This document shows positions 34,980-43,993 of a stretch of DNA of 64,000 bases, in pieces. The notes under the pieces are model-generated. The model did no database searches, had not been told where the DNA came from, and saw only the letters and a list, made by a program, of their open reading frames with translations. The DNA is from UBA3064 sp023258775 (lineage in GTDB: Bacteria; Pseudomonadota; Gammaproteobacteria; Burkholderiales; Burkholderiaceae_E), in contig JBIKXS010000009.1 in the NCBI GenBank assembly GCA_044355655.1, positions 1 to 64,000 on the forward strand, written 5' to 3'. Position 1 is the first letter of the stretch. The number at the start of each line of letters is the position of its first letter. Position numbers and translations under genes: made by a program.

Positions 34980-36788
34980 TTGTTTAAGCTCGGGTCTTAT
35001 CGACCATTGATTGAGATTCGTCGAATACTCATCCTGGTTTTGATTGCATGCACACCACTTGGCTTGGAGGCGGCCACTAATCCTGCTGATCCCAAGAAGG
35101 TTTTGCGATTAGCTTTTCCGACCGCTGAATCAGGGTTTGATCCGGTGCGAGTCAATGATTTGTACTCCAACACGATTACTCACGCGATTTTCCATACCTT
35201 GGTGACATGGGATTGGATGGCAAAACCTGCCAAGTTGGTGCCCTACGCCGCAGAGAGCATGCCCGAGGTCAGCGAAGACGGTACGAGCTTCACCTTCAAG
35301 ATTCGCAAAGGCTTGCTTTTTACAGCAGATGCGGCGTTTAAGGGAAAGCGGAGGGAACTTGTGGCGCAAGACTTTGCGTACACCTTAAGGCGCCATGCAG
35401 ATCCGAAAAGCCGCTCACCGCAACTATCAGATCTCGAAGATAAGATTCTTGGATTTGCTGAGGCTAACCGAGCTGCGATTGCATCCGGAAGTTTTGACTA
35501 CGATGCCGACATACCAGGTATTCAGGTTTTAGATCGATATACCCTTCGTATAAAGCTGATTCGTAAGGAACGTAACTTTCTGACACTGCTCGCTAATCCT
35601 TACTCAGGTGGAATGGCGCGAGAAGTTGTCGATCATTACGGGATTGAAGCAGTCATGTCCAACCCGGTTGGAACCGGCCCATACAAGATTGAGAAATGGG
35701 TTCGTGGATCTAAGATCGTGCTTGCGGCAAACCCGGATTTTCCAGCGTTCACCTGGGATTTTGAGCCTGCACAAGGTGATGAAGCCGATCAACGTGTTGC
35801 AGCGACGATGCGGGGGCGAAAGATGCCTCAGATCGGAAAAATTGAAATCAATATCATCGAAGAGCCACAGTCCGCGTGGCTCGCCTTCAGCAGCAAATCA
35901 ATCGACAGCATCGCTGTGCCCGCATCATTCATTGAAAAGGCGCTTGATGCGAATAACCGTTTGCTGTCGACCTGGTCAGACCAAGGTGTTGGTATGTACC
36001 GTTCTATAGAGCCAGATATTCGTTATCAGTTTTTCAACCTCAAAGATCCAGTGATCGGTGGCTATACGAAAGAAAAAATCGCCCTTCGGCGCGCCATCAT
36101 TATGGGTTTTGATGTTGATGAAGAAATTCGCGTCATTCGCAAGAATCAGGCCATTAAGGCGGAGCAGATGGTGGCACCGGTTATACCGGGTCACGATCCG
36201 ACTTATCGGAGTATCGTTCGATACGACCCCGGTCTGGCAAACGCACTGCTCGACAAGTTCAACTATCGTAAAGGGGCAGACGGATACCGAGCATTACCGG
36301 ACGGTAAGCCACTAATTTTCACAATTTTTTCGACCACGAATTCAATTGATCGTGAACGCGATGAACTCTGGAAGCGTTCGATGGATCGTATCGGCATTCG
36401 ACTTGAGGTCAAGAAAGACAAATTTCCTGAATTGTTGAAACAGGGTAAACAGTGTGCGATACCTTCGTGGGCGCTTGGCTGGACCAGATCATCAGAGTCT
36501 GAGTTCGTTATGAAACTGCTTTCTTCTAAAACCATAGGACAAAACAACTATGCCTGTTTTGAATCGAAAGCATACGATCAATATTTTGAGGATTTGAAGC
36601 GCTTGCCTGATGGACCCGAGCGAACGCGAGTTCTTCACAACATGTATCGATTGATGGAGGTATACGGCGTTTTAGGTTTAAGCTCAACTTCTATAGCAAC
36701 CCGATTGCATCATCCTTGGGTGGAGGGCTATCGCAAGCATCCCTTGCTTTTGTCTGATTTTCACCTGATGGATATTCGCAAGCCTTAG
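34980..36788 (+). CDS. Family 5 peptide-type ABC substrate-binding protein (module 1)
   Basis: Periplasmic solute-binding protein of the DppA/OppA/YejA superfamily, 602 residues from a TTG at 34980 that has GGGGA six bases upstream. A basic n-region then meets a hydrophobic core (IRRILILVLIACTPLGLEAA), a good signal peptide. The frame is open further upstream (ATG 34875) without a ribosome binding site or leader-like features. Family segments include VLRLAFPTAESGFDPVRVND, the Y-T-L pattern VAQDFAYTLRRHADP, and NPVGTGPYKIEKWVRGSKI. First gene of a complete importer, two bases before the permease. Confidence 0.9.
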   Translation: MFKLGSYRPLIEIRRILILVLIACTPLGLEAATNPADPKKVLRLAFPTAESGFDPVRVNDLYSNTITHAIFHTLVTWDWMAKPAKLVPYAAESMPEVSEDGTSFTFKIRKGLLFTADAAFKGKRRELVAQDFAYTLRRHADPKSRSPQLSDLEDKILGFAEANRAAIASGSFDYDADIPGIQVLDRYTLRIKLIRKERNFLTLLANPYSGGMAREVVDHYGIEAVMSNPVGTGPYKIEKWVRGSKIVLAANPDFPAFTWDFEPAQGDEADQRVAATMRGRKMPQIGKIEINIIEEPQSAWLAFSSKSIDSIAVPASFIEKALDANNRLLSTWSDQGVGMYRSIEPDIRYQFFNLKDPVIGGYTKEKIALRRAIIMGFDVDEEIRVIRKNQAIKAEQMVAPVIPGHDPTYRSIVRYDPGLANALLDKFNYRKGADGYRALPDGKPLIFTIFSTTNSIDRERDELWKRSMDRIGIRLEVKKDKFPELLKQGKQCAIPSWALGWTRSSESEFVMKLLSSKTIGQNNYACFESKAYDQYFEDLKRLPDGPERTRVLHNMYRLMEVYGVLGLSSTSIATRLHHPWVEGYRKHPLLLSDFHLMDIRKP

Positions 36789-36790
36789 CG

Positions 36791-37729
36791 ATGAGCGCCT
36801 ATGTTATTCGCCGGCTTTGGCAAATGTTACCCACGATGGCAGGCGTAATCCTGCTCGTTTTCTTTCTCTTTAACTGGGTTGGAGGCGATCCCGCTTATGT
36901 ACTTGCTGGCTTGTTTTCAAGTCAGGAGCAAATCGCAAGCATTCGCATAGAGCTAGGTCTCGACGAGCCGATACTGACCCAACTGTTTATCTTCGTAAAG
37001 CAAGTGATGCTTTTTGATTTCGGGACCAGTTGGACAACCGGTGAGAAAGTCTCGCAAATTTTTGCGACGCGATTGCCAGCTTCCCTAACCGTTGTTGGCC
37101 CTTTGTTAGTTATTGAAACAATCGTCGCTGTAGTTATTGCGATTGCGGTTTCGTGGGTGAGGGGATCTTTGATTGACCGAAGTGTGATGATTGTTTGTAC
37201 GATGGGTATGTCGATAAGTATTCTGGTTTTTATCATTGTTGGTCAGTATCTCCTGGCTTACAGGCTTAATTGGTTTCCGGTTCAAGGTTGGGGGGACTCA
37301 TTGACAAGCAATTTGCTGGTTTACGCGCCCCTGCCGATTTTGCTCGGCTTAGTCGTGAGCATCGCCCCAAACACGAGGCTATTTCGTAGCTTTATCCTTG
37401 ATGAGATCGATCAGGACTATGTGCGCACCGCGAGAGCGAAAGGGATGAATGAGGCTAGGGTGATGTTTATCCACGTGTTACGAAACGCCATGATTCCAGT
37501 GATCACCTTCGTGATTTCGAATTTGCCCGGATTATTACTTGGTGCATTTTTACTTGAGCGATTCTTCGGAATCCCTGGTGTCGGTCGAGAAATTATTCTC
37601 GCAGTTGAGCGAAGTGATTTTCCAGTGATTAAGGCGGTCACTGTGTACGTTGCGCTTGCGACGATGCTGTTCAATTTGCTCGGTGATTTGCTGTATCGCC
37701 TTGCTGATCCGCGGATTCAACTCAAATGA
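36791..37729 (+). CDS. Peptide-type ABC transporter permease, DppB/YejB class (module 1)
   Basis: 312 residues, six helices. N-terminus YVIRRLWQMLPTMAGVILLVFFLF is typical of the B-type permease, and the EAA loop that contacts the ATPase is DYVRTARAKGMNEARVMFIH (about residues 209-228). Its stop overlaps the ATG of the next permease by four bases. Confidence 0.95.
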   Translation: MSAYVIRRLWQMLPTMAGVILLVFFLFNWVGGDPAYVLAGLFSSQEQIASIRIELGLDEPILTQLFIFVKQVMLFDFGTSWTTGEKVSQIFATRLPASLTVVGPLLVIETIVAVVIAIAVSWVRGSLIDRSVMIVCTMGMSISILVFIIVGQYLLAYRLNWFPVQGWGDSLTSNLLVYAPLPILLGLVVSIAPNTRLFRSFILDEIDQDYVRTARAKGMNEARVMFIHVLRNAMIPVITFVISNLPGLLLGAFLLERFFGIPGVGREIILAVERSDFPVIKAVTVYVALATMLFNLLGDLLYRLADPRIQLK

Positions 37730-38874
37730 TCGACCTCAGCGAGCAAGGCAAGGGCGTGTGGACACTTGCTCTCAGACGATTTCTCAGCGATCGGGTCGGC
37801 CTGGTCAGTGCTGCTATTGTTATCTTCGGCTTGATTCTGGTGCTTGCAAGTATGGCCGGTGTCATCGCATCACAATGGACGAACGAAGTCGCAATCGGTC
37901 ATGCGCCACCACATTGGTTGCTGAGCGATGGGTCAGGACCCGATAGTAAATATCAGACTCAGGGAGGGGCAGCACTATCAAAGACTTCGATTGCCTCAAA
38001 CAAGGATCAGCCGACGCCTAGCGATGTGCTTGATCCGATTGAAGCTGAGATGCGGCTTATCGGCGCTTATCGCGCATCGCCGTCTCAGCAAGCGGCGACA
38101 TCAACCGACATTAAAGATCCAATTGCGGACGAACTCAACGCCGCAGGAAAAAGGATCGGCCAGTACCAAGCGATTCCTTTGTCTGAGCGTGCGCAGTCGA
38201 CTGCATGGGGTGCAGACAAGTGGGGCCGGGATGTTCTCGATAAGACGATAAAGGGCGCTGAGACAAGTATTCTCGTTGGACTTTCTGCAGCCCTAATGGC
38301 AACCTTGATTGGGAGTTTGATGGGCGCGTATTCCGGTTGGTATGGTGGATGGGTTGATGACTTATGCAACTGGATTTATAACGTATTTAATGCGATTCCC
38401 GGTATCTTGCTGATCCTGGCAATTGCAGCCGTGCTCGATTCAAAAGGCGTTTTGTCGGTCGTTATCATTCTCGGTGTTACTGCTTGGACGGGCGTCTACC
38501 GTCTCGTGCGTGGCGAGTATTTGAAGCATCGCGAACGCGACTATGTGCGGGCAGCATTTGCAATTGGTGCTTCGCCCGTAAGGCGGATGTTTGTTCATAT
38601 TCTGCCCAACGTGAGCCATGTGATTTTGGTTCAATTTTCCCTCCTAACAGTTTCGTGCATTAAAGCGGAAGTTATCCTCTCTTTTTTGGGCTTTGGTGTC
38701 CCCGTTGATGGCGTGTCTTGGGGAACGATGCTGACCGAAGCGCAAAACGACTTACTGCTAGGAATTTGGTGGCAACTTGCAGCGGCAACACTGGCAATGG
38801 GTGTTTTTGTTACAGCCTTATCGCTGTTCACCGATGCCTTGCGTGACGCCTTAGATCCGAGACTTACGCACTAG
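37726..38874 (+). CDS. Peptide-type ABC transporter permease, DppC/YejE class (module 1)
   Basis: 382 residues; longer than the usual 280-340 because about 105 residues are inserted between the first helix and the conserved WGADKWGRDVLD segment (about residues 161-172). The inserted periplasmic stretch contains two related copies of a DPI-x-(A)-E segment (about 103-123 and 131-156). The EAA loop is RDYVRAAFAIGASPVRRMFVH. ATGA overlap with the B-type permease. Confidence 0.93.
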   Translation: MIDLSEQGKGVWTLALRRFLSDRVGLVSAAIVIFGLILVLASMAGVIASQWTNEVAIGHAPPHWLLSDGSGPDSKYQTQGGAALSKTSIASNKDQPTPSDVLDPIEAEMRLIGAYRASPSQQAATSTDIKDPIADELNAAGKRIGQYQAIPLSERAQSTAWGADKWGRDVLDKTIKGAETSILVGLSAALMATLIGSLMGAYSGWYGGWVDDLCNWIYNVFNAIPGILLILAIAAVLDSKGVLSVVIILGVTAWTGVYRLVRGEYLKHRERDYVRAAFAIGASPVRRMFVHILPNVSHVILVQFSLLTVSCIKAEVILSFLGFGVPVDGVSWGTMLTEAQNDLLLGIWWQLAAATLAMGVFVTALSLFTDALRDALDPRLTH

Positions 38875-38880
38875 CTATCA

Positions 38881-40620
38881 ATGCTTATGAATACCAGGTC
38901 CGTCAGCGCTTCAGAAAAAGCGCTTCTTGAGGTTGAGGATCTCAGCGTTCGATTTAAGAGCGCCGACGGACGAGAAGTCGATGCGGTCAATCGGGTTAGT
39001 TTTAGGCTGGCAGCTAACCGGATCCTTGCAGTCGTTGGCGAATCTGGTAGCGGAAAGTCCGTGACATCACTTGCCATTATGGGTTTATTGCCGCCACGCA
39101 GCGCAAAGATCGATTCAGCCGCGAAAATAAGGTTTCGGGGAGAATCCCTTTTGGGCCTTAGCGTAAGTGGCTGGCGAAAGATTCGTGGCCGCAAGATAGG
39201 GATGATTTTTCAGGATCCGATGAGCTCCTTGAATCCGGTCTACACGGTCGGCTATCAACTCGCAGAAATGTTGCGGGTCCACGATGATCAGTCTCGGGCT
39301 AGTGCTTTGGCCAATGCGAAATTACTACTTGAAGAGGTCGGCATCCCTGATCCTGAACGCCGCATTGATGCTTATCCGCATGAGCTATCAGGCGGTCAAC
39401 AGCAGCGGGTCATGATCGCGATGGCGATTGCTTGCGGCCCGGAATTGTTAATCGCCGATGAGCCAACCACAGCGCTTGATGTCACCATACAGCGCCAAAT
39501 ATTGGCATTGTTATTAAGGTTGAAACAACGCCGACGGATGTCTATACTGTTTATAACTCATGATTTGGGCCTTGTTGGCGAGTTTGCCGATGAGGTTGCA
39601 GTGATGCGGCAAGGCGAGATTCGAGAGTTTGGTTCCGCACGGCAAATCTTTACGGAAGCGAAGGATGTTTATACCAAGGCTTTAATCCATTGCCGCCCTG
39701 ATCCCGATCAACCAAGCGTGCGTCTGTTCACGATCGACGATTGGGGCGCCTCGGCAAAAGCCGGGCTAGCCCAATCCGTACCTGCAAAGGCTCCAACAAA
39801 TCTGCAGGCAGACCAACCCATACTTGAGGTCAGGGGCCTTCGCAAGGTGTTTCCGCGTCGGTTAGGCCTTTGGCGTCGTGATGATGTGATTGCGCTTGAT
39901 GATGTTTCCTTTAGCCTCGTGAGGGGGCAAACGCTTGGAGTGGTCGGTGAGTCGGGATCCGGAAAAACAACCGCAGGGCTCTGTATTGTTCGCCTGCTTG
40001 AGGCGAGCGCCGGCCAAATACTCTTTGACGGTAAAGACTTGAGAACGATGACTGATGAGGCCTTGATGCCGCTTAAACGTCGACTTCAAATTGTTTTCCA
40101 AAATCCATACGCTTCGCTTAATCCACGCTTCACAGTTGGGCAAATTCTTTGTGAACCGATGTTCTTGCACGGGATCGGATCGAGTTCAGCGGCTCGCGAA
40201 GCGAAGCTTAAGGATTTACTCGATAAAGTCGGCTTGCCGTCGGGCTCGGTAAATCGATACCCTCATGAGTTTTCAGGTGGGCAAAGGCAGAGAATCGCAA
40301 TTGCACGCTGCTTGGCTTTGTCGCCTGACTTGATTGTTTGTGATGAGCCAGTGTCTGCGTTGGACGTCTCGGTTCAAGCCCAGGTTTTGAATTTGCTCAA
40401 AGATCTACAACGTGAACTATCCCTGAGCTACTTGTTCATTTCCCACGATTTGGGTGTTGTTCGTCACATGGCCGATCAGCTGATTGTGATGCATCGAGGC
40501 CTAATCGTTGAGCGGGGTAGCGCCGACGCTGTTTATCGGCATCCACAGCATGCCTACACAAAGGCGCTTTTGGAAGCGGTTCCGCGTGGTTTTAAGAACT
40601 CGGAGCCATTGCAGTCGTGA
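38881..40620 (+). CDS. Double ATP-binding protein of peptide-type ABC transporter (module 1)
   Basis: 579 residues, two fused ABC domains as in YejF. Domain 1: Walker A GESGSGKS (near residue 54), signature LSGGQQQR, Walker B LLIADEPTT. Domain 2 (from about residue 315): Walker A GESGSGKT, signature FSGGQRQR, Walker B LIVCDEPVSALD. Lies six bases after the permease; the next gene starts within its stop (GTGA). Confidence 0.96.
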   Translation: MLMNTRSVSASEKALLEVEDLSVRFKSADGREVDAVNRVSFRLAANRILAVVGESGSGKSVTSLAIMGLLPPRSAKIDSAAKIRFRGESLLGLSVSGWRKIRGRKIGMIFQDPMSSLNPVYTVGYQLAEMLRVHDDQSRASALANAKLLLEEVGIPDPERRIDAYPHELSGGQQQRVMIAMAIACGPELLIADEPTTALDVTIQRQILALLLRLKQRRRMSILFITHDLGLVGEFADEVAVMRQGEIREFGSARQIFTEAKDVYTKALIHCRPDPDQPSVRLFTIDDWGASAKAGLAQSVPAKAPTNLQADQPILEVRGLRKVFPRRLGLWRRDDVIALDDVSFSLVRGQTLGVVGESGSGKTTAGLCIVRLLEASAGQILFDGKDLRTMTDEALMPLKRRLQIVFQNPYASLNPRFTVGQILCEPMFLHGIGSSSAAREAKLKDLLDKVGLPSGSVNRYPHEFSGGQRQRIAIARCLALSPDLIVCDEPVSALDVSVQAQVLNLLKDLQRELSLSYLFISHDLGVVRHMADQLIVMHRGLIVERGSADAVYRHPQHAYTKALLEAVPRGFKNSEPLQS

Positions 40621-42854
40621 GGTGCATTGGCAGTCGAGCGCGAAGGCTTGCCTTGATTGTTTATTGTTTTACGCTCTGGTCCTGTGGCCCTTCCAATGAG
40701 CCCGTACCGAAGCAATGGATTGGCGAGAACATCTTGTTCACGTCTTATCAGGAGTCACCCAAGCATTTAGACTCAACGTCCTCATACTCAAACAACGAAA
40801 CGCCTTGGACCTATGCGATTTACGAGCCGCCGTTAAAGTATCATTATTTAAAACGACCTTATGAGCTGCTTCCTCGCACACTGACGGCTTTGCCAAAGCT
40901 TAGTTACCTTGATGCTGAAGGTAAGTTATTGGCTGCTGATGCACCCGCTTCGTCGATCGCGGAGAGCTGGTTTGAGCTTGAGATCAAGCCCGGTATTCTT
41001 TGGCAGCCACACCCTGCATTTACCAGAAATACTCAAGGAGGTTTGCGCTATCACGCATTGACCGAGGCCGATCTGGCAGACAAGACCAAGCCGTCTGATT
41101 TTCCTGAAGCAGGTACACGCGAGCTAACTGCTGAGGATTATGCCTACGCGATCAAGCGGCTTGCAACAACCCGTGTACCGTCGCCTGCCTATGGTTTCCT
41201 GTCGGACAAGATTGTTGGTCTGCACGCGCTCGGTAAAACCATCAAAGCTCATGACCAAAGGCTTAAGCTAGGTCTAAGCGCAAGACAGGCAGGTGTTTTT
41301 GGACATCTGCCCTGGATTGATTTTCGGCAATTTAATTTAAATGGTGTTGAAGTTTTGTCTGCTCACCGTTTGCGGATAAGGGTTATTGGAAAGTACCCAC
41401 AGTTCAAGTATTGGTTGGCGATGACATTTTTTGCACCAATTGCCTGGGAAGTTGACGCGTTTTATTCGCAAGCTGGTATGTCACGGCGCAATCTCAACCT
41501 AGACACCTGGCCCGTTGGTACAGGCCCTTATATGCTCACAGAGTTCGTTCCAAATTCGAATATGGTACTGGTGCGTAACCCGAATTATCGCGGTGAGCCA
41601 TACCCCTGCGAAGGCGAGCCCGAGGATGACGAAAAAGGCTTTCTTAAAGACTGTGGAAAGCCAACGCCCTTTATTGACCGCATGATTTCCTTCATTGAGA
41701 AAGAAGGCACCTCGGTACATGCCAAGTTTATGCAGGGCTACTACGACGTTCCACAGCTCGAACGCGGTGAGCCAGGGGTTGGTTATCAGGTCTCGATTGA
41801 AGACGGTACAGGTATGGCACAAACGCTAAAGGATCGCAAAATTCAACTTCCCAACACGATTCAGGTTGGTTTTTGGTATTTCGGCTTTAATTGGCTTGAC
41901 CCATTGCTTGGTGCCGGGGCTACAGCCGAGGAATCTGAAAGAAATCGCAAACTCCGACAAGCCATATCGATTGCCTTTGATTTTGAGGAGTATGTTGCAA
42001 TTTTTGAAGATAATCGTGCTCAGGCCAATATGTCGCCTGTTGTGCGAGGTGTCTTTGGTGATGACCTTGTCAAGATCAATCCGGTTGTCTATCGCGAGGA
42101 TGCCGGTAAACCAAAGCGCCGGGATATCCAAGAAGCGAAGCGATTGCTTGCCGAGGCGGGCTACCCCGAAGGACGAGATCTAAGGACAGGCCGACCTCTG
42201 GTCATTAACTATGACACGCAAGGCCTTGGCCCAGGCTACCAGGCTCGTATCGATTGGGTCTCTCGGCAGTTTTCCAAACTGAATATTCAGCTCGAGGTAC
42301 GTAACACGGACTATAATAGATTTCAGGACAAAATGAGAAAAGGCTCAGCCCAATTTTTCTCATGGGGATGGCTTGCTGACTATCCAGATCCAGAAAACTT
42401 TCTTTTTTTACTCTATGGTCCTAATGCCAAAGCGGGTAGCGATGGTGAAAATGCGGGGAACTACAGCAATCCAAGCTTTGATCGCTTGTTTGAGCGGATG
42501 AAGGATCTCGATGACGGGCCTCAAAGGGCCGAATTGATCCGAAAAATGATACAAATTGTGCAAACTGACGCCCCGATGCTTTTCGGTTGGTCAGAGGAAT
42601 ACGCCGGTGCTTATCATCAATGGCTTTATAACGGGAAGCCTTCCAACATCATAAGGGATCAACTTCAGTACTTGAGAATCGATCCAAAGCTAAGACTTGA
42701 GTTGATACAAGAATGGAACAAGCCTATCCGTTGGCCATTACTTGTTTTGGCGGCGATTCTTGTTTTGCTGATTACACCGGCTTTTCATGCTTGGCGGCAA
42801 CGCCAGAACCGGACAGCTTTTGCGCATGCTAAATCGATAGAGAGCACCCTTTGA
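40617..42854 (+). CDS. Peptide-type ABC substrate-binding lipoprotein with C-terminal membrane helix (module 2)
   Basis: 745 residues, family 5 solute-binding fold (GTGPYMLTEFVPNSNMVLVR near residue 300; FSWGWLADYPDPENFLFLLYG near residue 580). The N-terminus has a signal peptide ending in the lipobox LWSC (Cys23), so it is probably lipid-anchored. Unusually, the C-terminus carries a hydrophobic helix (WPLLVLAAILVLLITPAF, about residues 706-723) followed by a basic tail, a second possible anchor. It starts with a GTG overlapping the previous stop by four bases. First gene of the second importer; sequence differs strongly from the module 1 binding protein. Confidence 0.9.
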   Translation: MRCIGSRARRLALIVYCFTLWSCGPSNEPVPKQWIGENILFTSYQESPKHLDSTSSYSNNETPWTYAIYEPPLKYHYLKRPYELLPRTLTALPKLSYLDAEGKLLAADAPASSIAESWFELEIKPGILWQPHPAFTRNTQGGLRYHALTEADLADKTKPSDFPEAGTRELTAEDYAYAIKRLATTRVPSPAYGFLSDKIVGLHALGKTIKAHDQRLKLGLSARQAGVFGHLPWIDFRQFNLNGVEVLSAHRLRIRVIGKYPQFKYWLAMTFFAPIAWEVDAFYSQAGMSRRNLNLDTWPVGTGPYMLTEFVPNSNMVLVRNPNYRGEPYPCEGEPEDDEKGFLKDCGKPTPFIDRMISFIEKEGTSVHAKFMQGYYDVPQLERGEPGVGYQVSIEDGTGMAQTLKDRKIQLPNTIQVGFWYFGFNWLDPLLGAGATAEESERNRKLRQAISIAFDFEEYVAIFEDNRAQANMSPVVRGVFGDDLVKINPVVYREDAGKPKRRDIQEAKRLLAEAGYPEGRDLRTGRPLVINYDTQGLGPGYQARIDWVSRQFSKLNIQLEVRNTDYNRFQDKMRKGSAQFFSWGWLADYPDPENFLFLLYGPNAKAGSDGENAGNYSNPSFDRLFERMKDLDDGPQRAELIRKMIQIVQTDAPMLFGWSEEYAGAYHQWLYNGKPSNIIRDQLQYLRIDPKLRLELIQEWNKPIRWPLLVLAAILVLLITPAFHAWRQRQNRTAFAHAKSIESTL

Positions 42855-42880
42855 AATTCGGCAGTGATGAAGGCAAACTG

Positions 42881-43870
42881 ATGACCTTAGTGTGGTTACG
42901 CTTTTGGAGTCGAAAGCTGATCTATGCAGCTGCGGTACTTTTTGGGATCAATCTCTTAACATTTTCCTTGTTCTTCCAGGTGAGTTCACCTGATGACATG
43001 GCTAGATTGCAGCTTGGCGGCAAGCGTGTGACCACGGATGCGATAGCCAAATGGAAGGCAGAGCGGGGCTACGATCGGCCTCTTTACTATAACGACAGAG
43101 CAGAAGGTATTGCACGATTAACGGATACCTTATTTGTCGATTCATCATTGAGGATGTTTCTATTTGATTTTGGTCGTGCCGATAGTGGTCGTGACATCGC
43201 TCATGAAATCAAGCGAAGGGCAGGACCAAGCCTAGCACTTGCCGTACCAAGCTTTGTAGTCGGTTTGGGTCTTTCGATCATTTTCGCACTTGGCTTGGCA
43301 TTTTTCCGCGCAAGTTATCTTGACTTTTGGGGTTCGGTGCTTTGCGTGGTGCTGATGTCGATCTCATCGCTTTTTTTCATTGTCGCTGGACAGTTTTTGT
43401 TTTCTCGTTTGATGCAATTACTGCCTGTCTCCGGGTTTAGCCATGGCACTGATGCCTGGCGTTTTTTGTTGTTACCAATTCTCATTGCGATCGTGGCCCG
43501 CTTAGGCTCGGAGACACGTTTTCATCGCAGTATTTTTCTTGAAGAAATTGGTAAAGATTACGTTCGTACGGCTAGAGCTAAAGGTTTAGGTGAGGCAACC
43601 GTCTTGTTTGTCCATGTGCTGCGTAACGCCATGATTCCTATTCTGAGTGCCTCGGTGGCAATTATTCCGTTATTGTTCATGGGTAGTTTGATCACCGAGT
43701 CTTTTTTCTCGATTCCCGGTTTGGGAAGTTATTTGATTGAGGCGATTGGTTCCCAAGACTTTGCGATCGTTAGGGCTATGGTCTTTGTAGGTTCTGTACT
43801 TTATATTGCTGGATTAATCTTTACCGATATCAGCTACACCCTGGCAGATCCAAGGATAAGATTGCAATGA
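42881..43870 (+). CDS. Peptide-type ABC transporter permease, DppB/YejB class (module 2)
   Basis: 329 residues from ATG 42881, which has GAAGG seven bases upstream. An in-frame TTG at 42851 overlaps the previous stop by four bases and would add ten residues. Six helices; EAA loop DYVRTARAKGLGEATVLFVH. A periplasmic insert of about 80 residues (DDMARLQLGGKRV to FGRADSGRD) follows the first helix. Confidence 0.94.
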   Translation: MTLVWLRFWSRKLIYAAAVLFGINLLTFSLFFQVSSPDDMARLQLGGKRVTTDAIAKWKAERGYDRPLYYNDRAEGIARLTDTLFVDSSLRMFLFDFGRADSGRDIAHEIKRRAGPSLALAVPSFVVGLGLSIIFALGLAFFRASYLDFWGSVLCVVLMSISSLFFIVAGQFLFSRLMQLLPVSGFSHGTDAWRFLLLPILIAIVARLGSETRFHRSIFLEEIGKDYVRTARAKGLGEATVLFVHVLRNAMIPILSASVAIIPLLFMGSLITESFFSIPGLGSYLIEAIGSQDFAIVRAMVFVGSVLYIAGLIFTDISYTLADPRIRLQ

Positions 43871-43953
43871 GTTTAGCTGCCGGCCACCACTATCCCCGGC
43901 GTGTCATCAATATGACTGACACCAAACTGGGTGGCTGTTGGTCTCGGCGATGA
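43867..43953 (+). other. Short unassigned frame between permease genes
   Basis: An ATG overlapping the permease stop (ATGA) opens 28 codons in a frame different from the next permease gene. It could be a leader peptide coupling translation, a trace of a frameshift at the 5' end of the next gene, or chance. No similarity recognised. Confidence 0.25.
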
Positions 43954-43993
43954 GCTTGGGACTGAGCTTGGTCATGCAGCAGGCAGGCCAGTC

